From: Gnetum montanum
Taxonomy: Eukaryota > Streptophyta > Gnetopsida > Gnetales > Gnetaceae
DNA: 64,000 nt
Assembly: GCA_015680685.1 (NCBI GenBank)
Contig: MNCI01005009.1
Location: 116,229-180,228 of the forward strand
Reading direction: 5' to 3'
Shown piece after piece: positions 12,851-24,268 of the stretch; the stretch's first letter is position 1; each line of letters starts with the position of its first letter. The notes under the pieces are model-generated. The model worked only from the letters and a program-made list of their open reading frames with translations, did not search any database and was not told where the DNA came from. The translations under genes were made by a program, and so were the position numbers.

Positions 12851-13420
12851 GTCAATTTTATTGAACATTATAATATTTTTGAGCAATACTATGATTATGT
12901 TGATGACCCTTCTATCTCTTTGGAGCCTAGTGATATCCTCTTAGAATCGGATGAATACTCCAATTACACCGTCAATGATAATGATCCTTCTTTTTCGAGA
13001 GGAGGAGGAGACCGTAGTAGTGATTTGGATGCTTATTATTACTACAATATGAACACCCAATTCATTTGTAGATCCAAACCATCACCAAAGCACCCTACAA
13101 CATCTAAACAATCTTTTGATACTAGCATAGATCTAGTTGAAGATGATCCTACATATAAGATCATCAAATACTAGTTACAATAGCTAGAAAAAAAATTACA
13201 AAACCAACCTATAGATGATATCAACCATATCATGTCGCTAAAATGAAAGATCAAAGACAAATAGGAAAAATTAGATGAATAGAGATATTTTATAAAAGGG
13301 TAATGGCATAAATATCTAGACTCACAACCCATAGAAGAAGAGGATAAAGAGAGAGATATAGAAATGGAAAAGACTACATCTATAGGAAAGTAAGAGGCTA
13401 TTCTAGAATAAATACGACTC

Positions 13421-14012
13421 ATGGATGAATCCTTCCTTCGAATGCAAAGAATCACTCAACTTAGGAAATACCACCAATGGGCCTCAGATGAGCTTGCTGA
13501 ATTAGAGAAGACAAAAGAAAGTTATCAAAGGCAAAAGTATCAAGAAGAAACACAAGTCATGCCTATTAATCTAATTAATAATAATAGTAGAGAAAATTCT
13601 CTACCTATATGTACATTTTACATTAAAATAAGTGGTATTAGATCTTATACTATAAATTTCTTAATAGATAGTAGAGTAGAAGTATCCTTGGCCAGATGGG
13701 AAATTATTCCTACATACCTTTGGGAGAAAAAAATGAACATATGTATCATTCAATACCCAAAAGGTTCCTATAGAATACAAAGCCCAAATTCCCATCAAAA
13801 CTATGGATAATAAGTTAATAAGTCTTGATGTCTTTCATTGTGATATTAAATCATATGATTTATTAATAGGAATGGACAACTTAGTAAGATTAGAACCTTA
13901 TACTATAGGGTCTGCATATGTTCTACTAGGAGGATATACTTTTAATAGACAAAGTTCATATAAAGTCCAATTCCAACCTAAGCCTATAATGCTTTGTGGA
14001 ACATCAACATAG
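13421..14012 (+). pseudogene. Caulimovirid aspartic protease region
   Basis: Retropepsin-like segment in two overlapping frames (13421-13810 and 13803-14012). The catalytic Asp-Ser-Gly triplet near 13664-13672 reads Asp-Ser-Arg. The downstream part contains the hydrophobic LLIGMDN stretch expected of the C-terminal part of the fold. A frame change near 13800 separates the halves. It precedes RT directly, as in the family. Confidence 0.65.
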
Positions 14013-14079
14013 TTGAAAAAATGAAGACTCAGTTTGGAAATATTTAAACTAAACTCTTAAGTTTAGCTAATGATGATCG

Positions 14080-14905
14080 TGTAGTCTTCAAAAACAAGAA
14101 GGAACACTGGTGTAAAATTGATTTAAAGGATAATGTTAAAATTAAAGCCAAAGCACACCATATCGGGATGTCTCCTTCTCTAAAGAGTGAATGTGAAAAA
14201 GAAATAACTACTCTCTTAGAAAGGAAATTAATGTAGCCAAGTAATTATATGTTTTCTTGTGCTACATTCTTTATCAACAAAAGAGCCAAACAAGTCGAAG
14301 GAAAGAAATGACTAGTAGTGAACTACAAGCCTCTCAATGATATTGTTAAACCATTCCAACATCCGATCCCTATTAAAGATGATTTATTTCAATGTTTATT
14401 GCATACACCCATATATTTCAAATTCAATCTTAAATCAGGTTTTTGGCAAATCCAACTCCAACCACAAGATCGCTAGAAAACAACGTCTATAGTACCTGGC
14501 AGATTATATGAATGTACACTTCTCCCCTTTGGTCTAAAAACAGCCCCTTCCATTTTCCAAAAATGTATGGATAGTATTTTTAGTCCTTATCCATTTATTA
14601 TGGTTTATATTGATGATATATTGGTTATGAGTAAGAATCCACAAGAACATTTGCAACACTTGGAAACCTTTTATCAAATTATGGATACCAATGGCTTAGT
14701 CCTATCCCCTACAAAGATGTAACTACCTAAAGAGAAAATAGATTTCTTAGGTCTAGAAATCTCACAAGGCATTTTTACACTACAAAACCATATCCTAGAA
14801 TCCATTAAGCATTTTCCTAATGAACTCAAACATAAAACCCAATTACAACATTTTCTTGGATGCATAAATTATGTTTCAAGGTCTTACAAAAATCTATCCT
14901 AGGAC
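14080..14905 (+). pseudogene. Caulimovirid reverse transcriptase
   Basis: The RT palm is recognisable in one continuous frame, with a LPFGLK-type block near 14520 and the catalytic Tyr-Ile-Asp-Asp intact at 14606-14617. Five in-frame stops at 14234, 14309, 14474, 14720 and 14900 inactivate it. All five are TAG, TGA or TAA and are compatible with C-to-T changes in Gln or Arg codons. There is no frameshift across the domain, so decay is mainly by point mutation. Confidence 0.85.
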
Positions 14906-15322
14906 CAAAAATTTCTTAATGAGCAGCTTGGCTAGAATCTTCCTTCTTGGACTACTTGTAATTCTTGGAAGCAACACTCAAGGAAGAAAAAAACAAGGTG
15001 GTAAGAATATGTAGGTATGCATCTAGTAAATTTAATCCTGCTCAATTCAACTACCACAACAATCATAAAGAGTTACTAGCCATTGTCAAAGGAATTGAAA
15101 AGTTTATGTTGTTTATGCAAAACCAACACTTTACAGTTAGAAGTGACCTAAACCATTTTGATAAATATCTTTCCTCTAAAGCTTTAAAAAAAAGTTTATC
15201 ATACTAGATTAATTACATGGGCATTTTTTCTTGCTAATTTAAAGTTCAGTATAGAATATATAGATGGAAAGAAAAATAGTCTTGGAGATTTCCTAACTAG
15301 AGAGTATCCACTCTTAGCTTAA
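14906..15322 (+). pseudogene. Caulimovirid RNase H
   Basis: Continues from RT. The open part is 14965-15207 (ASSKFNPAQ block and NHKELLAIV block, the latter carrying the conserved glutamate). A frameshift in the A-run near 15186-15192 moves the C-terminal part into another frame. The end has the LTRE-type terminus common in caulimovirid polyproteins, followed by TAA at 15320-15322. This marks the probable end of the polyprotein. Confidence 0.8.
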
Positions 15323-15329
15323 ATCTACT

Positions 15330-16286
15330 AATGTTTTGTGTTGTTTTCTTTTGTAGATATTCTAACCTAGGAACGATGGATCTTACATTCATCCAGTCAT
15401 TTGAGATCATGTAGTACTAACAAAGTTTATATGCCAACCCTTGAATAATAAGTGCATCAAATCTATCATGGAGTAGATTTTACGAACCTATGGCTATTTT
15501 TTAGGAATGAAGACCATTCTAGCAAAATCAAAAAACTAGTCTATCATCCTATGGTTCCCCCCATTACAATTATTTCTTATGTTGAAATGACTAATCTGGC
15601 CCTGGAACCTCAGCCTATCAATGAAGAAGACTATTATTCTACCTATAATCTCTTGGATTGGCCATGGTACCAACCTAGTTCTTTCCACCACTTCAAAATT
15701 GAAATAAACAAATGGGAAGGCCCTAATGAACTCTTTTGGTAATGGTGGAATAAGTTTGGCCATTCTCCTTAGTACTATGCTCCTACATACCCAAGGTACC
15801 TTTTCTATCAAAGAAACAAATATCATTGCAACTTGATCTATTATGGAGATCTATAAGAAAGAGGCTGGCATGCACTCAATTTTGACTACAATCCCAACTA
15901 CTATCTAACAACTTATATCACAAGGAGAATCGCCTATTCTAATCCATGGGGATATTCCTTTTACCGAGATTTCTACACCTCTAATAAGTATGACATTAAA
16001 CAATATTGTTCATAGCAAGACATACAAAATCCAAGGTCCTTAAATTTAAAGTTTCTTAACTAAAGGATTTCTCAGGCCCACCATGATGGTATAGGATACC
16101 AAATCCTAAACTATCTCCATTAAGAATTGCTAATAGGTCATTTTACTCCTCCTCCATCTTCTTATCCATGGAGCCCAATTAAAGATGACTTTGTCCACTC
16201 TGATGAAGGGTGTGATTCCCTTGGAGATGCATGATGTGTGTATGGTACTTTACTTTTGTAAAGTCACTTTGAAGGATTCTTTGTTG
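15330..16286 (+). pseudogene. Unrecognised aromatic-rich region downstream of viral RNase H
   Basis: About 950 bp between the end of RNase H and the insertion point of copy C. It includes a 96-codon open stretch (15452-15742). Reading on through scattered stops in nearby frames gives a composition very rich in Trp, Tyr, Phe and Pro, with several WPW and WW-like pairs. I recognise no domain. It may be a second viral product or a C-terminal domain peculiar to this viral lineage; position and similar decay suggest viral origin, but that is inference. Confidence 0.4.
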
Positions 16287-16291
16287 ATAAT
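16287..16291. repeat. Target site duplication of copy C, left (ATAAT)
   Basis: Identical to 29798-29802. The pair brackets copy C exactly at its LTR ends. Confidence 0.88.
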
Positions 16292-16397
16292 TGATAAGTG
16301 GCGAGGTACCCCTACATGCAACCATACAAATATGAGTGTTACACGTGTGATCCAGTCAAACTCTATAGACTAAGTGCCTATACACCTTATGGAACAC
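16292..16397 (-). mobile_element. 3' LTR remnant of copy C
   Basis: Only the first 106 plus-strand bases of the LTR remain (TGATAAGTGGCGAGG... to ATGGAACACTCC). The sequence then joins internal 3'-region sequence directly, without a polypurine tract. A deletion after insertion is the simplest explanation. Confidence 0.8.
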
Positions 16398-18095
16398 TCC
16401 ACAGACCAAGATTGTGCCTTTTGTTGTCTATCTATAAGTGCGCCATCAAACTTGTTACTTGCATGATTGCTTCAGCACCAATCCATTCCAAGTGTTTCCT
16501 CCAAATCCAATCCATTTTTGTATGACTGTCATCTACACACACAACACAGTATTTATATTAGCAAGGGTAAATGAATCACAATGCAACTGATACCTTACTT
16601 CGGTAAAAGGTCCATTGGTTGGGTTGTGGTATGGATGATGTGGATCTAGAGATATAATAATGGTGACTACTGAAGGTGTAAGGGTTAGGAGAAAATCAAA
16701 AAAATTGGGTCAGGACGCCCATGACGAAGAGCGAACCTCCGGTAGTAATAGAATGGAGAAAGAAAATGAATAAGAAAGATGAAGAAAAAGAGACAATTGT
16801 AACATTGATGAAAGGGATGTTAAGATGGAAATGAACAAAATAGAGGTGATTGCAAAAAATGTTAAAGGAAAGAATTTAACTGGTGCACNAAAATGAACGA
16901 AATAGAGGTGATTGCAAAAAATGTTAAAGGAAAGAATTTAACTGGTGCACCAAATAGGAATGCCAGTGGGTCCTCCCCAAAGCAGGCTCATACCCTTAAT
17001 GCTCTGACAAAACCACATTCACAGAGTCCGTAGGCTCTAGGAATGTCATTTGGAACAAGATTTAAAGTCTTAACCACAAAAATTTACCAAAAAGAAAACA
17101 ATGCATCCACCAGGATATCGACGAGGAAAGAAGGATGGAAAGAAGAGAATGGAATGGAGTCTCAAGAACAAGGTGGTGCACATCCCCTTGTGTATTTCAT
17201 GGTTAATGTGACTTAGCATATCCCATTCCAAATCTAGCCTCAACAAACCACATCCAGTGACTTCGCATCAATACATTCAGCCAATCCATCCACTTGAAGT
17301 AACAATAATGCATCCCCCAAAGATTCACCACCATTCCGACGAAGCGAATGAGGAGAGAATAGGAAGTGAGAGGGGCCTTAGTTAGAGGGAACATGTTTAT
17401 TTTAGTACCATAATCAGTGCTTATAGCCCAAATGATTATTTCATCTAAGGGCTATGCTTTGAATCCTCACTATGTGTGTGTGTCTGTGTTTCTTTTTGTG
17501 TTTATACGTGAGAACCACACCATGCAAATACTTTGTTATTTTTATTTGTTTAGCTTCCCGATAATGTGGAAACGTCGAAACGGTAAGAAAACTTAAGAAG
17601 AAAACATCCAAGCACCCAAGAGAATGGCCACTAGAAATGCATAAAGTTCCCTTGAAGTCACACCCTTTTCAATCCTTGAGTCCTTCCTTAGTTTGAGAAA
17701 TGCCCAGTCACCAATTCATTATAGTTCTTATTATTTAAGAGAAAGGGACTATATAGTTCCAAGCCAAGAGAGACCATAGAAATTTGTGGATGTATGGATG
17801 AAGTGGACTCATTATCTGTCATATCAAAAGAACCATACCTTAGTATCAACATCATAATCTTAAAGGTAAAAACCAAACATTAGAAATCCATAGAAAACAG
17901 TTCATACCATTATTAGAGCTCTTATTGGGTGACAAACTTAACAAAATAGATAAGCACACACACACACACAAAGAAATGAAAAAGTATAAACAATGTTGTA
18001 AAATAAAAACAAGAAAAGTTAAAGAAATTGTAAAACAAAAAATGTGCAAAACAAAAATGCGTAAAACAAAAACTTAAAAGAACTAAGGGCCTCAA
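16398..18095 (-). mobile_element. Conserved 3' non-coding region of copy C
   Basis: Collinear with 21641-23605 (copy B) and 52044-53923 (copy E). Shared blocks include TCCTCCCCAAAGCAGGCTCA, GGGCCTTAGTTAGAGGGAAC, the AAACATCCAAGCACCCAAG block, an (AC)n run near 17957 and repeats of GTAAAACAAAAA at its right end. No RT, RNase H or integrase is present on either strand. Confidence 0.8.
16829..16950. other. Assembly joint: single N at 16889 between duplicate 60-base sequences
   Basis: The 60 bases before the N are repeated after it with one difference. This is the pattern of overlapping contig ends joined without merging, so the duplication is probably not real. Confidence 0.8.
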
Positions 18096-18393
18096 TTAGT
18101 TAGCACAGGTGGCCATCTCCCCCATGACTAAACTGAAAGGGAGAGATCCAAAATAATGAGTGTTTTTTTTTTTTGAATTTCTTAAAAGTGTCCAACTTCT
18201 CCCAATTGATGTTTTCAAGTTAATGATTGGAAGTTGGCGACGCTCATATTCCAATCTATCTGGGGGGGCATTATGGGTGCAAGTTGTTTCCCCAGTTTGT
18301 TCCATGCATGTTGGTGGGTTGCTCTCTTGATTAGCTATCAAACACTGGGTGTTCTCTTGTTGTGTGGTTGCTACATATAGGAACCTTTGTCTC

Positions 18394-18481
18394 TGAGTTT
18401 CTTGGGCACACCAGTTGCATGTAGAAGATGCTGAGCANTGAGTTTCTTGGGCACACCAGTTGCATGTAGAAGATGCTGATC
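18394..18481. other. Assembly joint: single N at 18438 between duplicate 43-base sequences
   Basis: TGAGTTTCTTGGGCACACC and the following bases appear on both sides of one N. The corresponding place in copies B and E has it once, so this is very likely an unmerged overlap. Confidence 0.85.
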
Positions 18482-20879
18482 ATTCCTCCATGTCATCATC
18501 CTCTGAGTCACTATATGTGATGCATGGAACTTTCTTCTTCTCAATCTTTCAATAAATGTTTTCCTTAGATATTTTCAAGGAAAGATCATGGATTCCTAGG
18601 CATGCATTTATGGTACTTAGCCATGCCCTCCCCATTATAATTGGAAAGTCTCCTTTGTTACTGTTGACTTCTATCACTAGGAAATCAGCTGGGTATGACC
18701 AACCACACACAGTAGTAATGATGTCCTCCATCAATCCCAAGGGAATAGTGATGGACTAGTCAGCTAGCTCTAGTTGAATATTTCTCTTCTTGAGTGGAGG
18801 TAGCTTCCAAGCTTTATACATTTCTCGCAAGATTAAGTTGAATTAGGAACGTGAGTCAAGAAGATCCTTATGAGGTTCATTTCCATAGACTTGGACATAA
18901 ATTAGGGGACTTCCAAAATTAGATAATTTCTTGGGAAGGTGGCCCACCGTGATCCAGTTAGTAATAGTATGTGTTAACATAACCGTGTGCATTGAGCACT
19001 ATTTTTGGTTTGAAGGGAGCTCTAAAGCCTTATCTATTGGAGGAGTGTGTACAGACTCAACCACTTGTGGTTGTGAGAGCTTGTTAGGGATTTTGGTTCT
19101 AAAGAAAGATCTTCTCTTCATGCGGTTGTTAGAACTAGTAGTGGGTTGAAGGTTTACAGCTCTCATAGCATTATGTTGCTACGGTTGAGTGGGGAATTCC
19201 CCTTGCTTCGTTGGAGTAGGTGGTAGTGGAACTACCAGCATAAGAGATGCAGATGGATTCAGAGGATGGTATGTATGTGGTGTGTCTCCCATAGGAGAAG
19301 GAGTCCTAAAATACTCCCAGACTTGATAGTGACATTGTGGGGTTACGTGACCCATAGAGTCACTAGGAGAAACCAGCTACTGCATATAATAGCCATATGG
19401 GTCTGGTTGTCGGTAAGGGTATTGTTGCCTAGGTAGTGGCATCCCCCATGACTATGGGTGTTGCCACTACTGGTGTTGCCCGATAGGTTGTGGTAGAGTT
19501 CCACTTGGATAATATGTTAATAGTTGGTTAAACTACCTTAGGTTACCTTGGGGATAAGGTAACCTTCAGGGTGCTTAATATTTGTTAAGTCTTGGGTTGA
19601 GTGCATACACCCCGAACTCTTGCAGATGTGAGATTATTGGGCAACATCCCTTAGGATGGTCATATTGGTAGATCTCACATCCACCATAATTATTCATATT
19701 AGTATCCATAACCTCATTGGCGATAGTCATTTTTTCCTTACCCTTGTTACGTGCATGGTCTGAGTCTCTCTGCTTTTTCTTATCATGGTCACTACTTTGT
19801 TCCTTAGACTCCTCTACAATTTTCAAAACAGTTTTGAATCTACTGTCTAAGGAGTCCCACATTTGATCTACCTTAGCTGACACTTTGGTTGTTAACTTTT
19901 GAAGTGGCAAGATTTTTCTATTCACCAACTCCTCGAGTGGCGACTCATGCTCTTCCTCACAGAATCTTACTCCCCTCTTTCAGAGGGAAGGATCACGGTT
20001 ATACTCTTCCATACTTTCTCTTTTCCGTAGCTCCCCTTCTTCCTTAGCTACTTGCTTCAATAATCTATGCACCTCATAGGACCTAAGTTCAGATAATCTC
20101 CCTTGGGCATATGTTCCAAAGGTTCTCCTGGTTTCATGTCTTAGCCCATCTACGATATGGCATAGTTGATCCTGTACTGCATAATCATGGCCCAGGAAAC
20201 AATGTAGCAATGCATAATATTAGCCCATGGCAACATCCAAGGGTTCATGAGTAACCTTCTTCCATCCTTGGATCTGCTTATGCAAGTTGGACACTCAGGA
20301 GTACATTTGATATTTATCATTGAATAGTTCTAACATCGTACTCCACCTCCTGATGGTCTCCAGTTCTAAGGACTGGTACCATCTTTTTGCTTCCTTCACG
20401 AGTATCCTAGGAAATAACTTTAATTTTTGCCACTCATTTTCAATATTCTGCAAGGCACAAGCATCATGAAATACCTATAAGTGGTTTTGCGGATCAGCAT
20501 TGTATCCCCCCTCAAATCGTGGGATATTATTCATGTCTAGTCTCTTGATCTGACTATCATTTTGGTGCCTTGTAGGTATTCTAATGACCTCCATAACATC
20601 TAACATACTTCGGGTGGCAAGTAGGGGTTTGTCATGATCATCTTTCTCATGTTGTCTAGGATGCCTACATGGTTCCCTACTTTCCCTTCTTTCATGCCTT
20701 GACTCTCTAGAATGCCCTCATACTCGCTCTTGACTCTCTCTTCAAGGGTCCTCATTTTTCTTATCCTTACCCTTATCCTCACGGTTGTGCTATTTGTGAC
20801 TGCATCCTAATGTGGAAGGATAGGGTGAATGGTGTGATGAAGAGGAAGAATAAGGGGAACCATTGCCATGATGATGTTT

Positions 20880-20884
20880 CTTAC
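20880..20884. repeat. Target site duplication of copy B, left (CTTAC)
   Basis: Matches 28189-28193. Removing copy B with one CTTAC rejoins the gag of copy C. Confidence 0.92.
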
Positions 20885-21629
20885 TAATGAGTGGCGAGGT
20901 ACCCCTACACTCAACCATACAAATATGAGCATGCACGCACGATCCGGTCGAACTCCGCAGACTAAATGCCTTAACACCACAAGAAACACTTGGGGTTAAT
21001 CGTTCGTTGTCTTCCCAGGCTTCCTTGTAAGTGTCACAGTGTATGGTTAAGCAAGTCTGAGGTATGTGATTTTTTTGGTATTTTTAGGTTTATTGCCTAC
21101 GCTATGGGAGGAAAGGGTTGAGAAACTAACTAACTCTAACTAATGTCCTAAGTCTAAATTAACTAGCGTCAGCATTCGTTCCCACTTACCAGACACACCC
21201 TGAACTATGCAACTNNNNNNNNNNNNNNNNNNNNNNNNNNNNNNNNNNNNNNNNNNNNNNNNNNNNNNNNNNNNNNNNNNNNNNNNNNNNNNNNNNNNNN
21301 NNNNNNNNNNNNNNNNNNNNNNNNNNNNNNNNNNNNNNNNNNNNNNNNNNNNNNNNNNNNNNNNNNNNNNNNNNNNNNNNNNNNNNNNNNNNNNNNNNNN
21401 NNNNNNNNNNNNNNNNNNNNNNNNNNNNNNNNNNNNNNNNNNNNNNNNNNNNNNNNNNNNNNNNNNNNNNNNNNNNNNNNNNNNNNNNNNNNNNNNNNNN
21501 NNNNNNNNNNNGGAAATAAGGGGAGTGCCGCCTCTTATTTATAGATATGGCGGCGGACTACAATATCGTGTACGCAATATCGTAGGGAAAGACGCGATAT
21601 CGTGGCACAGTGCATGTTGCGTCTCATCA
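20885..21629 (-). mobile_element. 3' LTR of copy B (contains assembly gap)
   Basis: Begins TAATGAGTGG (TGATGAG mutated) and ends GTCTCATCA. Collinear with 27098-28188. The 297-N gap (21215-21511) covers the stretch corresponding to 27428-28022 of the 5' LTR, which is 595 bp, so gap size and expected content disagree. The TATA-like element corresponding to that of the 5' LTR lies at 21536-21544. Confidence 0.9.
21215..21511. other. Assembly gap, 297 N
   Basis: Undetermined bases inside the 3' LTR of copy B. Any open frame spanning it is meaningless. Confidence 0.99.
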
Positions 21630-21640
21630 TACCCCCATGA
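21630..21640 (-). other. Polypurine tract of copy B
   Basis: The minus strand reads GTCATGGGGGTA directly before the 3' LTR start. The same TACCCCCATGAC follows the left LTR of copy E (from 52044). This is the expected plus-strand primer for reverse transcription. Confidence 0.7.
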
Positions 21641-23605
21641 CTAAATGAAAACTCATCCTCGAATTCCTTACAATGATATTAGGTAGGTATGGGATTATTA
21701 GGGGAAATGGAACTAATGGGATGACATGTGAACGGTCTTTATTACAAGACTTGACAAAACTGGTGTTCATGACAACAAGGGTGAACACCTTATTACAATG
21801 ACATCAGGCCACATTTGGCAGCTAAGAGAAAAGAGGAGAGAGAATAGAAGAGAAAAAGAGGGAAGAGTCTTGTTGCTGCCAATGCCTAGATTGCGCCTTT
21901 TTTTGTCCATCCGTAAGCTCATTATCGATCCTGCTCCTTGCATAGCTACTTCAATGCTGCTCCACTCCAAGTGTTTGCTCCAGATCCATTCCGTTGTTGT
22001 ATGATGGCCATCTGCACCCACAACACAATCATATATTAACAAGGGCAATTGAATCATTAAGTAAATCATACCTTGCTTCGGTGTAAGTTCCTTGGCTAAG
22101 TTGTGGTATGGCTGATATGGATCTGGGAAAATGTGGATGATGACTACCGAAGGTGTAGGGGTTAGGAAGAGAAACGAAAAAATGCAGGGCTTAGGATAAA
22201 AATCGAAAAATCAGGCCCCATACCCCCATGACTAATCGCGAACCTCCAGTAGCGTTAGAATGGAGAAAGAAAAGGAGTAAGAAAGATAGGTAAAAAGGGA
22301 CAACTATGGGATCGGTGAAGTGATGTTCAGATGGAAATGAACAAAAATGTTAATTAATTGCAAAAATGTTAAGGAAAAGAAGTTAACGAATGTTCCAAAT
22401 AGAAATGTCAGTGGGTCCTCCCCAAAGCAGGCTCATGCCCTTAATGCCCTGATAATCCCACATTCAAAGGGTCCATGGGCTCTGGGAATGTCCTTTGGAA
22501 CAAGAGTTAAAGTCTTAACCGTAAGAATTTACCAAAAAGAAAATAATTTGTCAACCAAAATATATACTAATGATACAACTAGCAATGAGGTGAACAATGG
22601 AGAGAAGGATGGGAAGAAGAGAAGTGGAATGGAATCCCAAGAACAAGGTGGTGTACAGCCCCTTATGTGGTTTATGATTAATGTGATTTGGCGAATCTCA
22701 TTCCAACTCTGGCTCAAACCAACCACTTCTAGTGACTTTGCATCAATGCATTTGGTCAAACCATCCACTTGGATAACAAGGATGCATCGTCAAAGAGCCA
22801 CCACCATTCCAACGAAACAAAGGAGAGAATGGGAAGCGAGAAGGGCCTTAGTTAGAGGGAACACTTTGGTTCCATAACCAGTGCTAGCCGCCCAAATTTT
22901 ATTCCATCTAAGGGGTGTGATTTGAATCCTCACTTTTGCTTTTTGCTTGTTTGCTTGTTTTTTTTTTTGTGTGTTTTGTGTTTTTATGCGTGAGGACCAC
23001 ACCATGCAAAGACTTCTTATTTTTATTGTCTCAGCTTCCGATTATTGGGTAACATCAGAACAGCAAGAAAACCCAAGAAGAAAACATCCAAGCACCCAAG
23101 TGAATGACCAACACAAAAACATCAAGTTCCCTTGAAGTCACACCCTTTGCAATCCTTGAGTCCTTCCTTAGTTTGAGAAATGCCCAGTCACCTATTCATT
23201 GAAGTTCTTATTAAAAGGGGACTGTACATTTCGAAACCAAGGGAAACCATAGACTTGATGGATGGATGGATGAAGTGATCTCATTGCCTGCCATATCAAA
23301 AGAACATACCTTAGTATCAACAATGTAACTTAAAGGTAAAAACCAAACATTAGCAATCAATGAAAAACAGTTCATCCCATCGGCCCGAACACTTATTGGG
23401 TGACGAACTTACATGATGGATGACACACACACACACATACAAACACACACACACACACAAAATGGAAAAAGTATAACGATGTTGTAAAACAAAAACAAGA
23501 AAAGTTAAAGAAATTTGTAAAACAAAAAAGTAGAAAAGTTAAAGAAATTTGTAAAACAAAAATGTGTAAAACAAAAACTAAAAAAGAACTGAGGGCCCTG
23601 TATGA
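21641..23605 (-). mobile_element. Conserved 3' region of copy B without pol
   Basis: About 2 kb between the end of the gag-protease frame and the polypurine tract, collinear with copies C and E. It contains (AC)n near 23424-23458 and a set of GTAAAACAAAAA repeats near 23483-23575. Neither strand shows RT, RNase H or integrase motifs. Its retention in three separate insertions means it belongs to the family and is not a private deletion. It may hold packaging or other cis signals; this is inference. Confidence 0.8.
22347..22877 (+). CDS. Candidate antisense ORF, 176 codons, in 3' region of copy B
   Basis: Open on the strand opposite to gag, between the gag end and the 3' LTR. I recognise no domain. 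Copy C keeps a partly alignable frame at about 16846-17390 (NRNASGSSPKQAH..., LNAL, ALGMSFGTR, KIYQKENN), with stops; copy E is more broken. Antisense ORFs at this position are known from Tat-lineage Ty3/gypsy elements such as Grande, which is why it is listed. It could equally be a chance frame in slowly decayed DNA. Confidence 0.25.
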   Translation: MLINCKNVKEKKLTNVPNRNVSGSSPKQAHALNALIIPHSKGPWALGMSFGTRVKVLTVRIYQKENNLSTKIYTNDTTSNEVNNGEKDGKKRSGMESQEQGGVQPLMWFMINVIWRISFQLWLKPTTSSDFASMHLVKPSTWITRMHRQRATTIPTKQRREWEARRALVRGNTLVP

Positions 23606-23983
23606 TTAACATAGGTGGCCATCTCCCCCATGACTGAGTTGTAAGGGAGAGATCCGAAATAGTGAGCGCCTATTTGAATTTCGAAGAAGTGCCCAACTCC
23701 TCCCAATTGATGACCTTAAATTCAGGGGTGAAAGTTGGCGACGCTCACGTTCTAATGTATCTATGCCATGGTTGTTGGCATGAGTTTCCTCAGTTTGTTC
23801 CATGCATATTTGTTTGCCCCTACGAGAAGCTGTCAACCACGGGGTGTCTATTACTTCTTGTGTGGTTGCTACATACAGGCATCTTTGTTGCAGAGTTTCC
23901 TGGGCACACCTATCACATGGAGACATTTCCTCCATGTCATCACCCGATGAATCATTGTATGTGATGCATGGAACTATCCTCTT

Positions 23984-24265
23984 CTAGATCTTTCCACATA
24001 TGTTTATCTTAGAGATTTCCAAGGAAAGATCGCGGATCCTAAGGCACGCGCCTACTGTATTTAGCCATGACCTTCCCATTATAATTGGGAAGTCCCCTTC
24101 GTTGTTGTTAACATCGATCACAAGGAAATCTGCTGAGTAGGACCAACCACACATAGTGGTAATAACATCCTCAACTAATCCCAAGGCAATAGTGATGGAA
24201 TGGTCTGCCAGCTCTAGTTGGATGTTGCTCTTCTTAAGTTGGGGCAGGTTCCAGGCATGATACAT
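23984..24265 (-). pseudogene. Aspartic protease body of copy B
   Basis: Directly downstream of and in frame with gag after a TAG. It has the pattern of plant Ty3/gypsy retropepsins: a QLELADHSI flap-like segment, GLVEDV, then a VIDV segment and IIMGRSWLNT, the counterpart of the common ILGRPFL block. The catalytic Asp-Ser-Gly is upstream at the end of the gag frame. It processes Gag in the particle in related elements. Confidence 0.85.
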
Positions 24266-24268
24266 CGT

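Larger units (their letters stand above)
11071..16286 (+). mobile_element. Endogenous caulimovirid (plant pararetrovirus) remnant, main part
   Basis: Plus-strand remnant with the caulimovirid order coat-like region, zinc finger, protease, RT and RNase H, and no integrase. This is known for the family Caulimoviridae, whose DNA enters plant genomes by illegitimate recombination. It sits inside Copia H1 integrase; the tetranucleotide CCAT occurs at both virus/Copia junctions (11067-11070 and 30102-30105) and no Copia sequence is lost. Copy C splits the virus at 16287; the rest is 29803-30101. Total viral DNA is about 5.5 kb, less than a complete genome, and no movement protein was recognised. 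Numerous stops show it is long dead. A relationship to the gymnosperm endogenous caulimovirids is likely but untested. Confidence 0.82.
18096..20884 (-). pseudogene. Gag-protease 3' part of copy C
   Basis: Collinear with the copy B gag-protease. From the insertion site of B it runs through the gag core (fragments 19980-20210 and 19575-19928), the Cys-His cluster (CEIYQYDHPKGCC, with the second Cys now Tyr), the protease block with IIMGRAWLST (18549-18740), and a C-terminal tail ending ...GEMATCAN at 18096. Many stops and frameshifts. No RT follows. A single-N joint at 18438 adds an artificial repeat in the tail region. Confidence 0.87.

Noticed and set aside
11071-16286. Plus-strand Ty3/gypsy retrotransposon
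   Set aside because: No integrase follows RNase H, the order and RNase H end are of caulimovirid type, there are no LTRs, and a promoter-terminator pair lies at the far end.
21207-21644. 145-codon open frame
   Set aside because: Most of it is the run of N; the rest is LTR sequence.
23424-23458. (AC)n microsatellite as an independent locus
   Set aside because: It is part of the conserved 3' region of the gag-only family and also occurs in copy C near 17957.
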